This document shows, piece by piece, positions 55,018-62,590 of a DNA stretch of 64,000 nt. Position 1 is the stretch's first letter; the number at the start of each line of letters is the position of its first letter. The notes under the pieces were generated by a model, which made no database searches, was not told the DNA's origin, and saw only the letters and a list, made by a program, of their open reading frames with translations. Origin of the DNA: Pseudomonas sp. S09G 359 (lineage in GTDB: Bacteria > Pseudomonadota > Gammaproteobacteria > Pseudomonadales > Pseudomonadaceae); NCBI RefSeq assembly GCF_002843605.1, contig NZ_CP025263.1, positions 4,741,501-4,805,500 on the forward strand, written 5' to 3'. Position numbers and translations under genes: made by a program.

Positions 55018-55024
55018 GGCAGGA

Positions 55025-55216
55025 TCAGATCCGCACGTTACCGCGCGGCCCGGCAATCGCCCAGATGATCAGGCCCAGCACCGGCAGCAACAGGATCAAC
55101 AGGATCCACAACACTTTGGCGCCCGTGCTGGCGCCGCTTTTGAACACATTGATGATCGCCCAGATGTCCAGCGCGAGGATGATCAGCCCGATCAAGCTAT
55201 TAAAGGTGGAACCCAT
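55025..55216 (-). CDS. PLDc_N-type small membrane protein
   Basis: A 63-residue protein with two hydrophobic helices (LIGLIILALDIWAIINVF and VLWILLILLLPVLGLIIW). This is the pattern of the phospholipase D nuclease N-terminal (PLDc_N) family when it occurs alone. Such proteins are membrane-anchored with no known catalytic part. ATG 55216 is chosen because AGGAG lies eight bases upstream. Confidence 0.82.
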   Translation of the reverse strand: MGSTFNSLIGLIILALDIWAIINVFKSGASTGAKVLWILLILLLPVLGLIIWAIAGPRGNVRI

Positions 55217-55283
55217 GGTGTCGCTCCTAAGTGAGGGCATGCACTTGTAGGATAGTCAGCCCTGCCAGGGGTTCCGCTTTATT

Positions 55284-55814
55284 TCACACGTGAACCGCGA
55301 CCTTCAGCGCTTCCAGCGACGGCTCGGCCTTGATGCCGACTTCGGCGCACAGTTCCAGCACGCGCGGCAGGTCGTTGCCGTAGACCAGCACGGCCTGGAT
55401 CTCGTCATCCAGCAGTTGGCTGAAGTTAAGCAGCACATAGCCACCGTCTTCCGGGCTGAGGGCGCTCATCTGGATCTGGATGCGGTTGAGTGCGGTGAGG
55501 TCTTCGGTCTTGGCCAGTTGCTTGGGCTTGAGGTTGAAGGCCACGCCCGGGCCGAACGAGGCAACGATCTGCGCGAACAGGTCACCATAGGTATCGGCCT
55601 GGAACAGCACCGTCTCCGGCAGGCTGCCGACTACTACCCACTCCCCCAGCGGGATCGGGAAGGTGTCGTCGTAGTTGATATCCGGGTTGGCCGCCAGAAA
55701 CGCTACCGGGTCGGCGTAGGCTTGGGCGGCTTCTTCGGCGATGCGCGCCACCTCGTCCTCGCCCATGACCCCGGCGCTGATTTTGCTGATGAGTTCGACG
55801 AGGGCGGTTTTCAT
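55284..55814 (-). CDS. Conserved hypothetical protein (176 aa)
   Basis: A soluble, acidic 176-residue protein with no signal peptide. It is not a family I can name. The middle has alternating hydrophobic strands (WVVVGSLPETVLFQ; VLLNFSQLLDDEIQAVLVYGN) suggesting an alpha/beta fold. It lies 41 bp downstream of the ankyrin-repeat gene on the same strand, so the two probably form a unit. Fold and size are loosely reminiscent of small secretion chaperones, but I see no diagnostic motif. Confidence 0.7.
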   Translation of the reverse strand: MKTALVELISKISAGVMGEDEVARIAEEAAQAYADPVAFLAANPDINYDDTFPIPLGEWVVVGSLPETVLFQADTYGDLFAQIVASFGPGVAFNLKPKQLAKTEDLTALNRIQIQMSALSPEDGGYVLLNFSQLLDDEIQAVLVYGNDLPRVLELCAEVGIKAEPSLEALKVAVHV

Positions 55815-55855
55815 GGGGTAATCCTGTAGCGGGCTGGTTTTTGAGGGCGCAAAGC

Positions 55856-56371
55856 CTACACCAGTTTCTGCAACTGCGCCGCCGTATCCGCTGCGCCCAT
55901 GGTTTGCGCGGCTGCCAGCGCGGTTGCACCCTGGGCATCGGTGGCCTTGGGGTTGGCGCCTTGGCCGAGCAGGTAGTCGAGCATTTCCACGCGGTTGAAC
56001 ATGGCTGCCAGCATCAGTGCGGTACGGCCGTCGGACGATGCCGCCTCCACGGGCGTGCCACCTTCGATCAATGCCTTGACCACGGGCAGGTTGCCCTTGA
56101 AGGCCGCGCCGGCAATCGGCAGTTGGTTCTTGTCATTGGCGATCAGCGGGTCGGCCTTGAACTCCAACAGCACTTTTACCGCCTCGGCATGGCCGTGGTA
56201 GGCCGCCAGCATCAGCAAGGTATCGCCGTTGTGATTGCGCAAGTTGGCTGGCAAGCCCTTGGCCAGCAGCGCCGCGAGCATCGCCGCGTCGCCACGGCGG
56301 GCCACGTCGAAGACCTGTTCGGCAAACTCGGCGGCTTCGTCTTCGGTCATTTGTTTAGGCTGGTCTGACAT
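55856..56371 (-). CDS. Ankyrin-repeat protein
   Basis: A 171-residue cytosolic protein. After a 25-residue acidic N-terminus come four to five ankyrin repeats with the helix-turn phrases GDTLLMLAAYHGHAEAVKVLL, KNQLPIAGAAFKGNLPVVKAL and GRTALMLAAMFNRVEMLDYLL (each cited in part). Ankyrins mediate protein binding. The partner may be the 176-aa product encoded next. ATG 56371 follows AAGGAG, giving the short form and not the 190-residue open frame. Confidence 0.85.
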   Translation of the reverse strand: MSDQPKQMTEDEAAEFAEQVFDVARRGDAAMLAALLAKGLPANLRNHNGDTLLMLAAYHGHAEAVKVLLEFKADPLIANDKNQLPIAGAAFKGNLPVVKALIEGGTPVEAASSDGRTALMLAAMFNRVEMLDYLLGQGANPKATDAQGATALAAAQTMGAADTAAQLQKLV

Positions 56372-56467
56372 GTGGGGCTCCTTAAATCGCGTACTGAATA
56401 GGCGCCAGTGTCGCGAGGGAGTTCCCACCTGTCATGGTTTTTTTGCCAAAAGCCCTTATAGGCAGAA

Positions 56468-58294
56468 TCAATAGCGGAACTGGCCACCCTGGATCTGCGC
56501 CAGCAACTGCCCGGTCACCGGAACGTAGCAGTCCGACCCCGGCAGCCAGGCGTACACCGGATCATTGCCGGCCTTGTCCGGGTCGAACGCCTCTTCCTTG
56601 AGCCGCACCTTCTGGTATTTGAAGGTGCCGGTAGTTTCCATCTTCACCTTGACCCGCAGGAACAGTGGCACCGCATAGTGCGGCAACTGGCCGTGGGCAA
56701 ATTGCAGCAACTCGCGCATGTCCAGGGACGCCAGGGACTCACTCGGGGTGATGGCCACCATGCCTGCGCGGCCATTGGTGTTTTCAATCTCGACACCATA
56801 GGCCACCACTTCGGCGATCTGCGGGTGTTGCAACAGCACATTCTCGACCTCGGTGGTGGAAACGTTTTCACCCTTCCAGCGATAGGTGTCGCCCAGCCGA
56901 TCGACGAATTGCGCATGGCCAAAGCCGATGCTGCGCAACAGATCACCGGTATTGAAGTAGCGGTCACCCTTTTCAAACACGTCGGTGAGGATCACCTTGC
57001 GGTTCTTTTCCGGGTCGGTGTAGCCGTCAAAGGGCGACTTCTCATCGATCCTGGCCAGCAACAGGCCCTGCCCGCCGGTTTGCACCTTACGCATAAAGCC
57101 ATCGGCGCCGCGGACCGGCTCGCCGCTGCCGTGGGCGTAGTCCACCAGTGCCCAATGCTGCAGGCAGAAGCCAATGGTGTTGTCGAAATTCAATACGTTG
57201 GTAAAACCGATGTTGCCATCACTGGCCGCGTACAACTCGCAAATATGCTCCACGCCGTAACGCGCCTTGAACTGCGCCCACACGCCAGGGCGCAGGCCGT
57301 TGCCGACCATCTTGGTCACGCGGTTATCACGGTCGTTGTCGGCGGCAGGCTGGTCGAGCAGGTAACGGCACAGCTCACCGACATAACCGAGGGTGGTCGC
57401 CTTGAATTTGCGCGCATCATCCCAGAACTGGCTGGCGCTGAACTTGCGGCGAATGGCGAAACCCGACGCCCCCACAATCGCCGAGCCCCAGCACACGCAC
57501 AGGCCAGTGGCGTGGTACAGCGGCAAGGTGCAATACACGACGTCATCCGGGCCCATGTCCAGGGCGATACTGCCGAAACTCACGGCGGTTTTGGTCCAGC
57601 GCCCGTGTTTCATGATGCCGGCCTTGGGCAAGCCGGTGGTACCGGAGGTGTAGATATAGAAGCACGGGTCGTTGAAGTAGATGTGCGCCGTGCTGGTGGG
57701 GTTGGCCTCGGGGCATTCGGCACTGGCGGCCAGCACGTCGATATAGCCCGCAGGCGTCGCCCCGGCCTGCTGGTCGGCGACAAACCAGGTGCGCTGCGCA
57801 GGGATCTGCACCTGGTCGCGTACGGCGTCGTAAGCGGCGACCAACTCCGCGCCCACCACAATCGCCACTGGGTTGACCAGGTTCAGGCTATGCACCAGGG
57901 CACTTTGCGTCTGCGCGGTATTGAGCATCGTGCAGATACCACCCAGCTTGGCCACGGCCAGCACGCTCAGTAGCAGTTCGGGACGGTTTTCGATAAACAG
58001 CGCCACCACGTCGCCCTTGCCGATGCCTTCAGCCTGCAGGTGATGCGCCAGGCGGTTGGCGCGCCTGTTGGCTTCGCGGTAGCTGATGACCTGGTCAGCG
58101 TAGAGCAGCGCGGCGCCATCCGGGTTGCGCAGCGTGGCTTGCTCAAAGTGCCAGCCCAGGCCGCAGGATTGCTCGGGGTCGGTAACATTCGCGGCACGCA
58201 TGCCGCGGACCACCCGCGGCAACGCGCGAACAATGGCGGGCACCTTACGCAGCATCATGCTCCAGGTGATCATGTCATTTTGCGGATGGCTCAT
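56468..58294 (-). CDS. Long-chain acyl-CoA synthetase (FadD6/FATP-like)
   Basis: A 608-residue AMP-forming ligase activating long-chain fatty acids to acyl-CoA. The ATP motif YIYTSGTTGLPKAG is at about residues 212-225. Adenylate-binding segments GNIGFTN and FNTGDLLRSIGFG and the C-terminal block with DRLGDTYRWKGENV are all present. The arrangement resembles the very-long-chain/FATP subgroup. AAGGACG lies ahead of the ATG. It is divergent from the DUF3509 gene across a 393-bp region. Confidence 0.9.
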   Translation of the reverse strand: MSHPQNDMITWSMMLRKVPAIVRALPRVVRGMRAANVTDPEQSCGLGWHFEQATLRNPDGAALLYADQVISYREANRRANRLAHHLQAEGIGKGDVVALFIENRPELLLSVLAVAKLGGICTMLNTAQTQSALVHSLNLVNPVAIVVGAELVAAYDAVRDQVQIPAQRTWFVADQQAGATPAGYIDVLAASAECPEANPTSTAHIYFNDPCFYIYTSGTTGLPKAGIMKHGRWTKTAVSFGSIALDMGPDDVVYCTLPLYHATGLCVCWGSAIVGASGFAIRRKFSASQFWDDARKFKATTLGYVGELCRYLLDQPAADNDRDNRVTKMVGNGLRPGVWAQFKARYGVEHICELYAASDGNIGFTNVLNFDNTIGFCLQHWALVDYAHGSGEPVRGADGFMRKVQTGGQGLLLARIDEKSPFDGYTDPEKNRKVILTDVFEKGDRYFNTGDLLRSIGFGHAQFVDRLGDTYRWKGENVSTTEVENVLLQHPQIAEVVAYGVEIENTNGRAGMVAITPSESLASLDMRELLQFAHGQLPHYAVPLFLRVKVKMETTGTFKYQKVRLKEEAFDPDKAGNDPVYAWLPGSDCYVPVTGQLLAQIQGGQFRY

Positions 58295-58531
58295 GGCGGA
58301 ACGTCCTTTTTCTTATTCTTCGTATGATCCAAACACCGGTATTCCCATCGAGGGCAAGCCGAGTGCATGCCAGGAAAATACGTCAGCCCTTCTTCGGCTG
58401 TACACGCGGGATTTGAAAAGTTTTGTATCCCGATGGGCGTCCACGGAAAAAAGGAATTTAGCCAAGCGGCGGCAGTCTTTAGCTATAGCAGCACAGCATC
58501 GCCGCCCGGCCGAACAGCGCAAAATGCAGGA

Positions 58532-58552
58532 TGCATGATGGCCACTCATGCA
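58532..58552. promoter_or_regulatory. Candidate enhancer (UAS) palindrome
   Basis: TGCATGA (58532-58538) and TCATGCA (58546-58552) are perfect inverted arms around a 7-bp centre. The centre lies about 110 bp upstream of the start expected from the sigma-54 element at 58626. That is the usual distance for an enhancer-binding protein. Confidence 0.45.
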
Positions 58553-58625
58553 AATTGCACGAAATCGAAAAATCCTAAAATTTATAACTTGCTGATTTAT
58601 AACGATATTTTATAAATACGCTAGC

Positions 58626-58641
58626 TGGCACAATCACTGCA
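58626..58641 (+). promoter_or_regulatory. Candidate sigma-54 promoter of DUF3509 gene
   Basis: TGGCACAATCACTGCA fits the -24/-12 pattern TGGCAC-N5-TTGCA with one mismatch and exact GG-to-GC spacing of 12 bp. It ends 46 bp before the DUF3509 start. A+T-rich TTATAA repeats at 58579-58617 lie between it and the upstream palindrome and could bind a bending protein. The rest of 58295-58687 shows no convincing gene. Confidence 0.6.
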
Positions 58642-58687
58642 CCTATCACTCCATGCTTGCCAACTTGAGCCAACGGAGCTGATAGAC

Positions 58688-58966
58688 ATGAGCCTGATCC
58701 AAGATAAATTCGCTTCAGTATTCTCCAACTACGACGTCACCACCCAGCCACGCCCGGACGGCGGTATCCTGTTGACCCTGCGCAACAGCGAAGGCAAGCA
58801 GGTCAAGCGTTCGATCTCGTACCAACAGTTACACACCGCCGATCAACTGACGTGGGTGATCAGCGCCATTCGCCGTGACCTGGCGGAACAAGCCAGTGAG
58901 CTGCCGCAGATTTCGATGCTGCAAAGCCAGAACCGCTTTGCCCTGCCGACCTACCATTCGGCATAA
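58688..58966 (+). CDS. DUF3509 domain protein
   Basis: A 92-residue soluble protein, MSLIQDKFASVFSNYDV at the start. It has a beta-rich middle (GGILLTLRNSEGKQVKRSIS) and a helix containing WVISAIRRDLAEQ. This is the DUF3509 family found in pseudomonads, of unknown function. The gene follows a sigma-54-like promoter and ends in a strong terminator, so it is a single-gene unit. Bases ACGGAGC are a usable ribosome site. Confidence 0.85.
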   Translation: MSLIQDKFASVFSNYDVTTQPRPDGGILLTLRNSEGKQVKRSISYQQLHTADQLTWVISAIRRDLAEQASELPQISMLQSQNRFALPTYHSA

Positions 58967-58976
58967 GCAACCGTTA

Positions 58977-59018
58977 AAAAAAGGGCCGCGACGCCATTGG
59001 GCGTCGCGGCCCTTTTTT
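58977..59018. terminator. Strong rho-independent terminator
   Basis: A perfect 13-bp stem, GGGCCGCGACGCC (58983-58995) with GGCGTCGCGGCCC (59000-59012), and a 4-nt loop. A tracts precede it and T6 follows. It can stop both the DUF3509 transcript and the convergent LuxR-type gene. Confidence 0.95.
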
Positions 59019-59026
59019 GTGGGCTC

Positions 59027-59296
59027 TCAGCACAGTCCCAAGCGGGCTGCTTCGTTCATCGCCTGCACACGGTTGTTGACGTCCAGCTTGCCGTAGATAT
59101 TGCGCAAGTGAAATTTCACCGTGGCTTCGGAAGTGGCACGTATCTGGCTGATCTCCCAGACCGTCTTGCCCTCAGAGGCCCATCGCAGTATCTCCAACTC
59201 CGTGGGGGTCAAGGGCTTTCCGGACAGGCTAAGGCGCCGTCTGACAGTGTTGGGTAAGGAATACGACGTTGCACAACATTCCTTCGGGCCTCTCAT
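59027..59296 (-). CDS. HTH-only LuxR-type regulator
   Basis: An 89-residue protein made almost only of a LuxR/GerE DNA-binding domain: LTPTELEILRWASEGKTVWE, then SEATVKFHLRNIYGKLDVNN and NEAARLGL at the C-terminus. There is no receiver or autoinducer-binding domain, so activity is set by abundance or partners. The HTH is most like the domains of quorum-sensing LuxR proteins. The 5' part (MRGPKECCATSY) is not conserved. GGGAG precedes the ATG. It is complete, not a visible fragment, since no coding remnant precedes it in 59297-59507. Confidence 0.82.
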   Translation of the reverse strand: MRGPKECCATSYSLPNTVRRRLSLSGKPLTPTELEILRWASEGKTVWEISQIRATSEATVKFHLRNIYGKLDVNNRVQAMNEAARLGLC

Positions 59297-59507
59297 TAAT
59301 TTCTCTCCCTTGTATTGACTAACGCCCTATCACCATTCGGATTTCTCCTATTGACAGGTGACATAAACGTCGATTAGCAAGAGAGTTACATAACGACTGG
59401 TATTAAGGAGCAGCCCCCGCGATAAACAGCCTTGCCCTACAGAAGTTTGGGGTTATTCCCACAACAACTTCCAACTTGTAGGGCTTGAAGTTTCCAATAT
59501 GCAGTGA

Positions 59508-60038
59508 TTAATCGTCCAACCCAGGAAAACGCCGGGCGATCTCATCACCCGTCAGTTCAGGCACCCAGCCTTGAGCGGTATTGAATAGCCGCAGCGCCAC
59601 AAAATGCGGGTTCTCGCCCATATCAAACCAATGCGCCATACCCGCCGGAACCACCAGCAGGTCGTTTTTCTCACAGCGAACCGCATACACGTAGTCGCCG
59701 ATGTGCAGCGTGAACAGACCTTGGCCGGCGATGAAGAAACGCGCGTCGTCTTCGCTGTAGCGGCGCTCATCGAGGAACTGGGCGCGCAATTCGTCTTTCT
59801 GCACCGCGTCGCCCGTGACGCTGAGCACCTCCACACGGGCGTAGCCAAGGGCATCGATCTGCGCCTGGTAGGCGGCGATCAGTTGCGCATCGCTGGCGCC
59901 CTGCTCAATCGGCGCGGGCAACCAGCGCTCGAACCGCACGCCATGTTCTGCGAGGGTTGCGGCAATGTCGTCGAGATGGGTCAGGACCTTGTTCGGCGTG
60001 TCCGGTGAAGCGACGGGGTAGACGGCGACGTAACTCAT
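59508..60038 (-). CDS. Acireductone-dioxygenase-like cupin lacking metal ligands
   Basis: A 176-residue cupin related over its length to MtnD, the methionine-salvage dioxygenase (NKVLTHLDDIAATLAEHGV; GLFTLHIGDYVYAV; AHWFDMGENPHFVALRLF). In active MtnD the metal is held by H-x-H-x3-E and a later His. Here these read R92, Y94 and D98 (FLDERRYSEDD), with only H136 kept. Normal Fe/Ni chemistry is therefore unlikely. The gene is coupled to the MFS gene by an ATGA overlap. MtnB and MtnC are not adjacent, although, from memory, they follow the aroC-MFS pair in P. aeruginosa. It may be a binding or regulatory relic, or carry a changed activity. Confidence 0.82.
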   Translation of the reverse strand: MSYVAVYPVASPDTPNKVLTHLDDIAATLAEHGVRFERWLPAPIEQGASDAQLIAAYQAQIDALGYARVEVLSVTGDAVQKDELRAQFLDERRYSEDDARFFIAGQGLFTLHIGDYVYAVRCEKNDLLVVPAGMAHWFDMGENPHFVALRLFNTAQGWVPELTGDEIARRFPGLDD

Positions 60039-61210
60039 TGAGGGATTCCTTGGTTCTGCTCGTGCAATCGAAGACCGATGATAACGGCTGCGGCCAGCGC
60101 CGCGACGCTGGCAATACTAAAGGTGAAGGTCGGCCCCAACAGGTTCCAGCTATAGCCGGAATACAGCGCGCCCAACGCGCCGCCGGTGCCGGCCAACGCG
60201 GCATACAGCGCCTGGCCCTGGCCTTGTTGTTTAGCGCCGAAACTGCGCTGCACAAAGGCGATGGCCGCCGCATGAAAACTGCCGAAGGTCGCGGCGTGCA
60301 TCACCTGCGCCAGCAACAGCACCCAGAAAAACTCGGCGAACGACCCCAGCAACAACCACCGCAGCGCCGCCAGCAGGAAGCTGGCCAGCAGCACCCGGCG
60401 TACTGAAAACCGCGTGAGGATGCGGCTCATGCCCAGGAACATCAACACTTCCGCCACCACCCCCAAGGCCCACAGCAGGCCGATCACGCCACGGCTGTAA
60501 CCGAGGTGCTCGAGGTGCAGGGTCAGGAAGGTGTAATACGGGCCATGGCTCATTTGCATCAGCGCCACGCAGGCATAAAACGCCAGCACCCCGGGGCTGC
60601 GCAATTGCTTGAGAAAGCCGTCACCGGCCAGGCGATTGCCGTGGCTGACCGGCTGCGCATTCGGGACCCACAGGCTGGCGCCGATGATGCCGGCCATGAT
60701 GACCACGACGACCACCGGGTAAATATCCAGGCTCAGCCAGTCGAACAGGCGGCCCATGATCACCACAGTGAGAATAAAACCGATGGAACCCCACAGGCGG
60801 ATCTGGCTGTAGCGCGAGGTCTGTTTTTGCAGGTGCGCCAGGGTGATCACTTCAAATTGCGGCAGCACCGCGTGCCAAAAGAACGCATGCAGGGCCATCA
60901 CCAGCGCCAGCCAGGCGTAGGTGTGGCTGATGAAGATCAGCGAAAAACTCGCCAGGGTGCACACCGCGCCGAAGCGCACGATGGCCAGGCGCCGGCCGGT
61001 GTAGTCGCCCAGCCAGCCCCACAGGTTCGGCGCGACGCAGCGCATCAGCATGGGGATGGCCACCAGCTCGCCGATGCGTGCGCTGGAGAACCCCAGGTGG
61101 TCGAAGTACAGCGCCAGGAATGGGGCGGTTGCGCCGAGCAGGGCGAAGTAGAAGAGGTAGAAGCTGGAGAGGCGCCAGTATGGGAGGGTGGGGGTTATGC
61201 CGGGGGTCAT
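60035..61210 (-). CDS. MFS transporter (HcaT-like)
   Basis: A 391-residue inner-membrane carrier with twelve predicted helices in two halves. It begins with PYWRLSSFYLFYFALLGATA (helix 1) and has the loop motif GWLGDYTGRRLAIV between helices 2 and 3. It resembles the MFS_1-like/HcaT group, often linked to aromatic-acid or sugar uptake. The substrate is unknown. The ATG at 61210 leaves no clear ribosome site, because a half REP element begins about 10 bases upstream. The longer frame from 61279 is translated repeat and is rejected. It is coupled to the cupin gene downstream and follows aroC. Confidence 0.88.
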   Translation of the reverse strand: MTPGITPTLPYWRLSSFYLFYFALLGATAPFLALYFDHLGFSSARIGELVAIPMLMRCVAPNLWGWLGDYTGRRLAIVRFGAVCTLASFSLIFISHTYAWLALVMALHAFFWHAVLPQFEVITLAHLQKQTSRYSQIRLWGSIGFILTVVIMGRLFDWLSLDIYPVVVVVIMAGIIGASLWVPNAQPVSHGNRLAGDGFLKQLRSPGVLAFYACVALMQMSHGPYYTFLTLHLEHLGYSRGVIGLLWALGVVAEVLMFLGMSRILTRFSVRRVLLASFLLAALRWLLLGSFAEFFWVLLLAQVMHAATFGSFHAAAIAFVQRSFGAKQQGQGQALYAALAGTGGALGALYSGYSWNLLGPTFTFSIASVAALAAAVIIGLRLHEQNQGIPQ

Positions 61211-61214
61211 GCTG

Positions 61215-61353
61215 GGGGCCGCTTCGCGGCCCAACGCGGGCAAGCCCGCTCGCCACAACAAGCACACTTGCCATAACAAGCTCTCTCACCATAGCAAGCT
61301 TGCTTGCCATAACAAGCTTGCTCACCATAGCAAGCTTGCTTGTCATAACACGC
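61215..61353. repeat. REP-derived 18-bp tandem array between aroC and MFS gene
   Basis: A half REP (about 61219-61257) ends in CGGGCAAGCCCGCTCGCCAC. It is followed by six 18-bp units from 61252: four of the type GCCATAACAAGCTTGCTC or ACCATAGCAAGCTTGCTT, the third and fifth identical. The array fills the gap between the aroC stop and the MFS start. The period is exactly 18 with an 36-bp alternation. Confidence 0.88.
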
Positions 61354-61355
61354 TG

Positions 61356-62447
61356 TCACAGCTGGCCCAGAACCGGGGTGCTTACCTGCACGTCAGCGTT
61401 TTGCCCACGGTTGCGCAGCAGGTGGTCCATCAACACGATGGCCATCATTGCCTCGGCAATCGGTGTGGCGCGGATGCCCACGCACGGGTCGTGGCGGCCT
61501 TTGGTGATCACGTCCACTGGATTGCCGTGCACATCGATCGAACGGCCCGGGGTGGTGATGCTCGAGGTGGCCTTGAGTGCCAGGTGCGCCACGATCGGCT
61601 GGCCGGAGGAAATACCGCCGAGGATGCCGCCGGCGTTGTTGCTGAGGAAGCCTTCAGGCGTCATTTCATCACGATGCTCGGTGCCGCGCTGGGACACGCA
61701 GGCGAAGCCGGCGCCGATTTCCACGCCTTTCACCGCGTTGATGCTCATCAGCGCATGGGCCAACTCGGCGTCCAGGCGGTCGAAGATCGGCTCGCCCAGG
61801 CCTGGCTTGACGCCTTCGGCGACCACGGTGATCTTGGCGCCGACCGAATCCTGGTCGCGGCGCAACTGGTCCATATAGGCTTCCAGCTCCGGCACCTTGT
61901 CCGGGTCGGGGCTGAAGAACGCGTTGTCGTCCACGCTGTCCCAGGTCTTGAACGGGATTTCAATCGGGCCCAGCTGGCTCATGTAGCCACGGATCACGAT
62001 GCCCTGGGTCGCCAGGTATTTCTTGGCGATGGCGCCGGCGGCAACGCGCATGGCGGTTTCGCGGGCCGAGCTGCGGCCGCCACCACGGTAGTCACGTTCG
62101 CCGTATTTGTGGTGGTAGGTGTAGTCGGCATGGGCCGGGCGGAACAGGTCCTTGATCGCCGAGTAGTCCTTGGACTTCTGGTCGGTGTTGCGAATCAGCA
62201 GGCCGATGCCGCAACCGGTGGTGCGGCCTTCGAACACGCCGGAGAGGATCTCGACTTCGTCGGGCTCCTGGCGCTGGGTGGTGTGGCGGCTGGTGCCGGG
62301 CTTGCGACGGTCGAGGTCACGCTGCAGGTCTTCCAGGGACAGCTCGAGGCCGGGCGGGCAGCCGTCGACAATGGCGACCAACGCCGGGCCATGGCTTTCG
62401 CCCGCGGTGGTGACAGTGAACAGCTTGCCGAAGGTATTGCCGGACAT
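61356..62447 (-). CDS. aroC: Chorismate synthase
   Basis: A 363-residue enzyme of the shikimate pathway that converts EPSP to chorismate using reduced FMN. The three family signatures are present: [18 protein letters not shown] near residue 16, GRSSARETA near 126, and the late RxDPCVGIR region ([10 protein letters not shown]). GGAG precedes the ATG. It is followed by the MFS and cupin genes on the same strand across the tandem array. Confidence 0.97.
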   Translation of the reverse strand: MSGNTFGKLFTVTTAGESHGPALVAIVDGCPPGLELSLEDLQRDLDRRKPGTSRHTTQRQEPDEVEILSGVFEGRTTGCGIGLLIRNTDQKSKDYSAIKDLFRPAHADYTYHHKYGERDYRGGGRSSARETAMRVAAGAIAKKYLATQGIVIRGYMSQLGPIEIPFKTWDSVDDNAFFSPDPDKVPELEAYMDQLRRDQDSVGAKITVVAEGVKPGLGEPIFDRLDAELAHALMSINAVKGVEIGAGFACVSQRGTEHRDEMTPEGFLSNNAGGILGGISSGQPIVAHLALKATSSITTPGRSIDVHGNPVDVITKGRHDPCVGIRATPIAEAMMAIVLMDHLLRNRGQNADVQVSTPVLGQL

Positions 62448-62590
62448 GCAGGGCGCTCCGTGAAATCAGTTGAATCAAGTCAACCGTAATAACTTAAGGC
62501 GGCCAGTATACGCAGGCTATTCGACTAGATCATCATCGAAACCTTACCGGTGGGCATTGGTCCAACCGGCACCTTCCCGATAATGGCGCG

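Noticed and set aside
58313..58615. Small open frames on both strands between the acyl-CoA synthetase and DUF3509 genes
   Set aside because: No ribosome sites, no recognisable sequence, and they overlap the putative promoter region.
61252..61353. CRISPR-like array between aroC and the MFS gene
   Set aside because: Contiguous 18-bp repeats without spacers. A REP-derived tandem array explains them.
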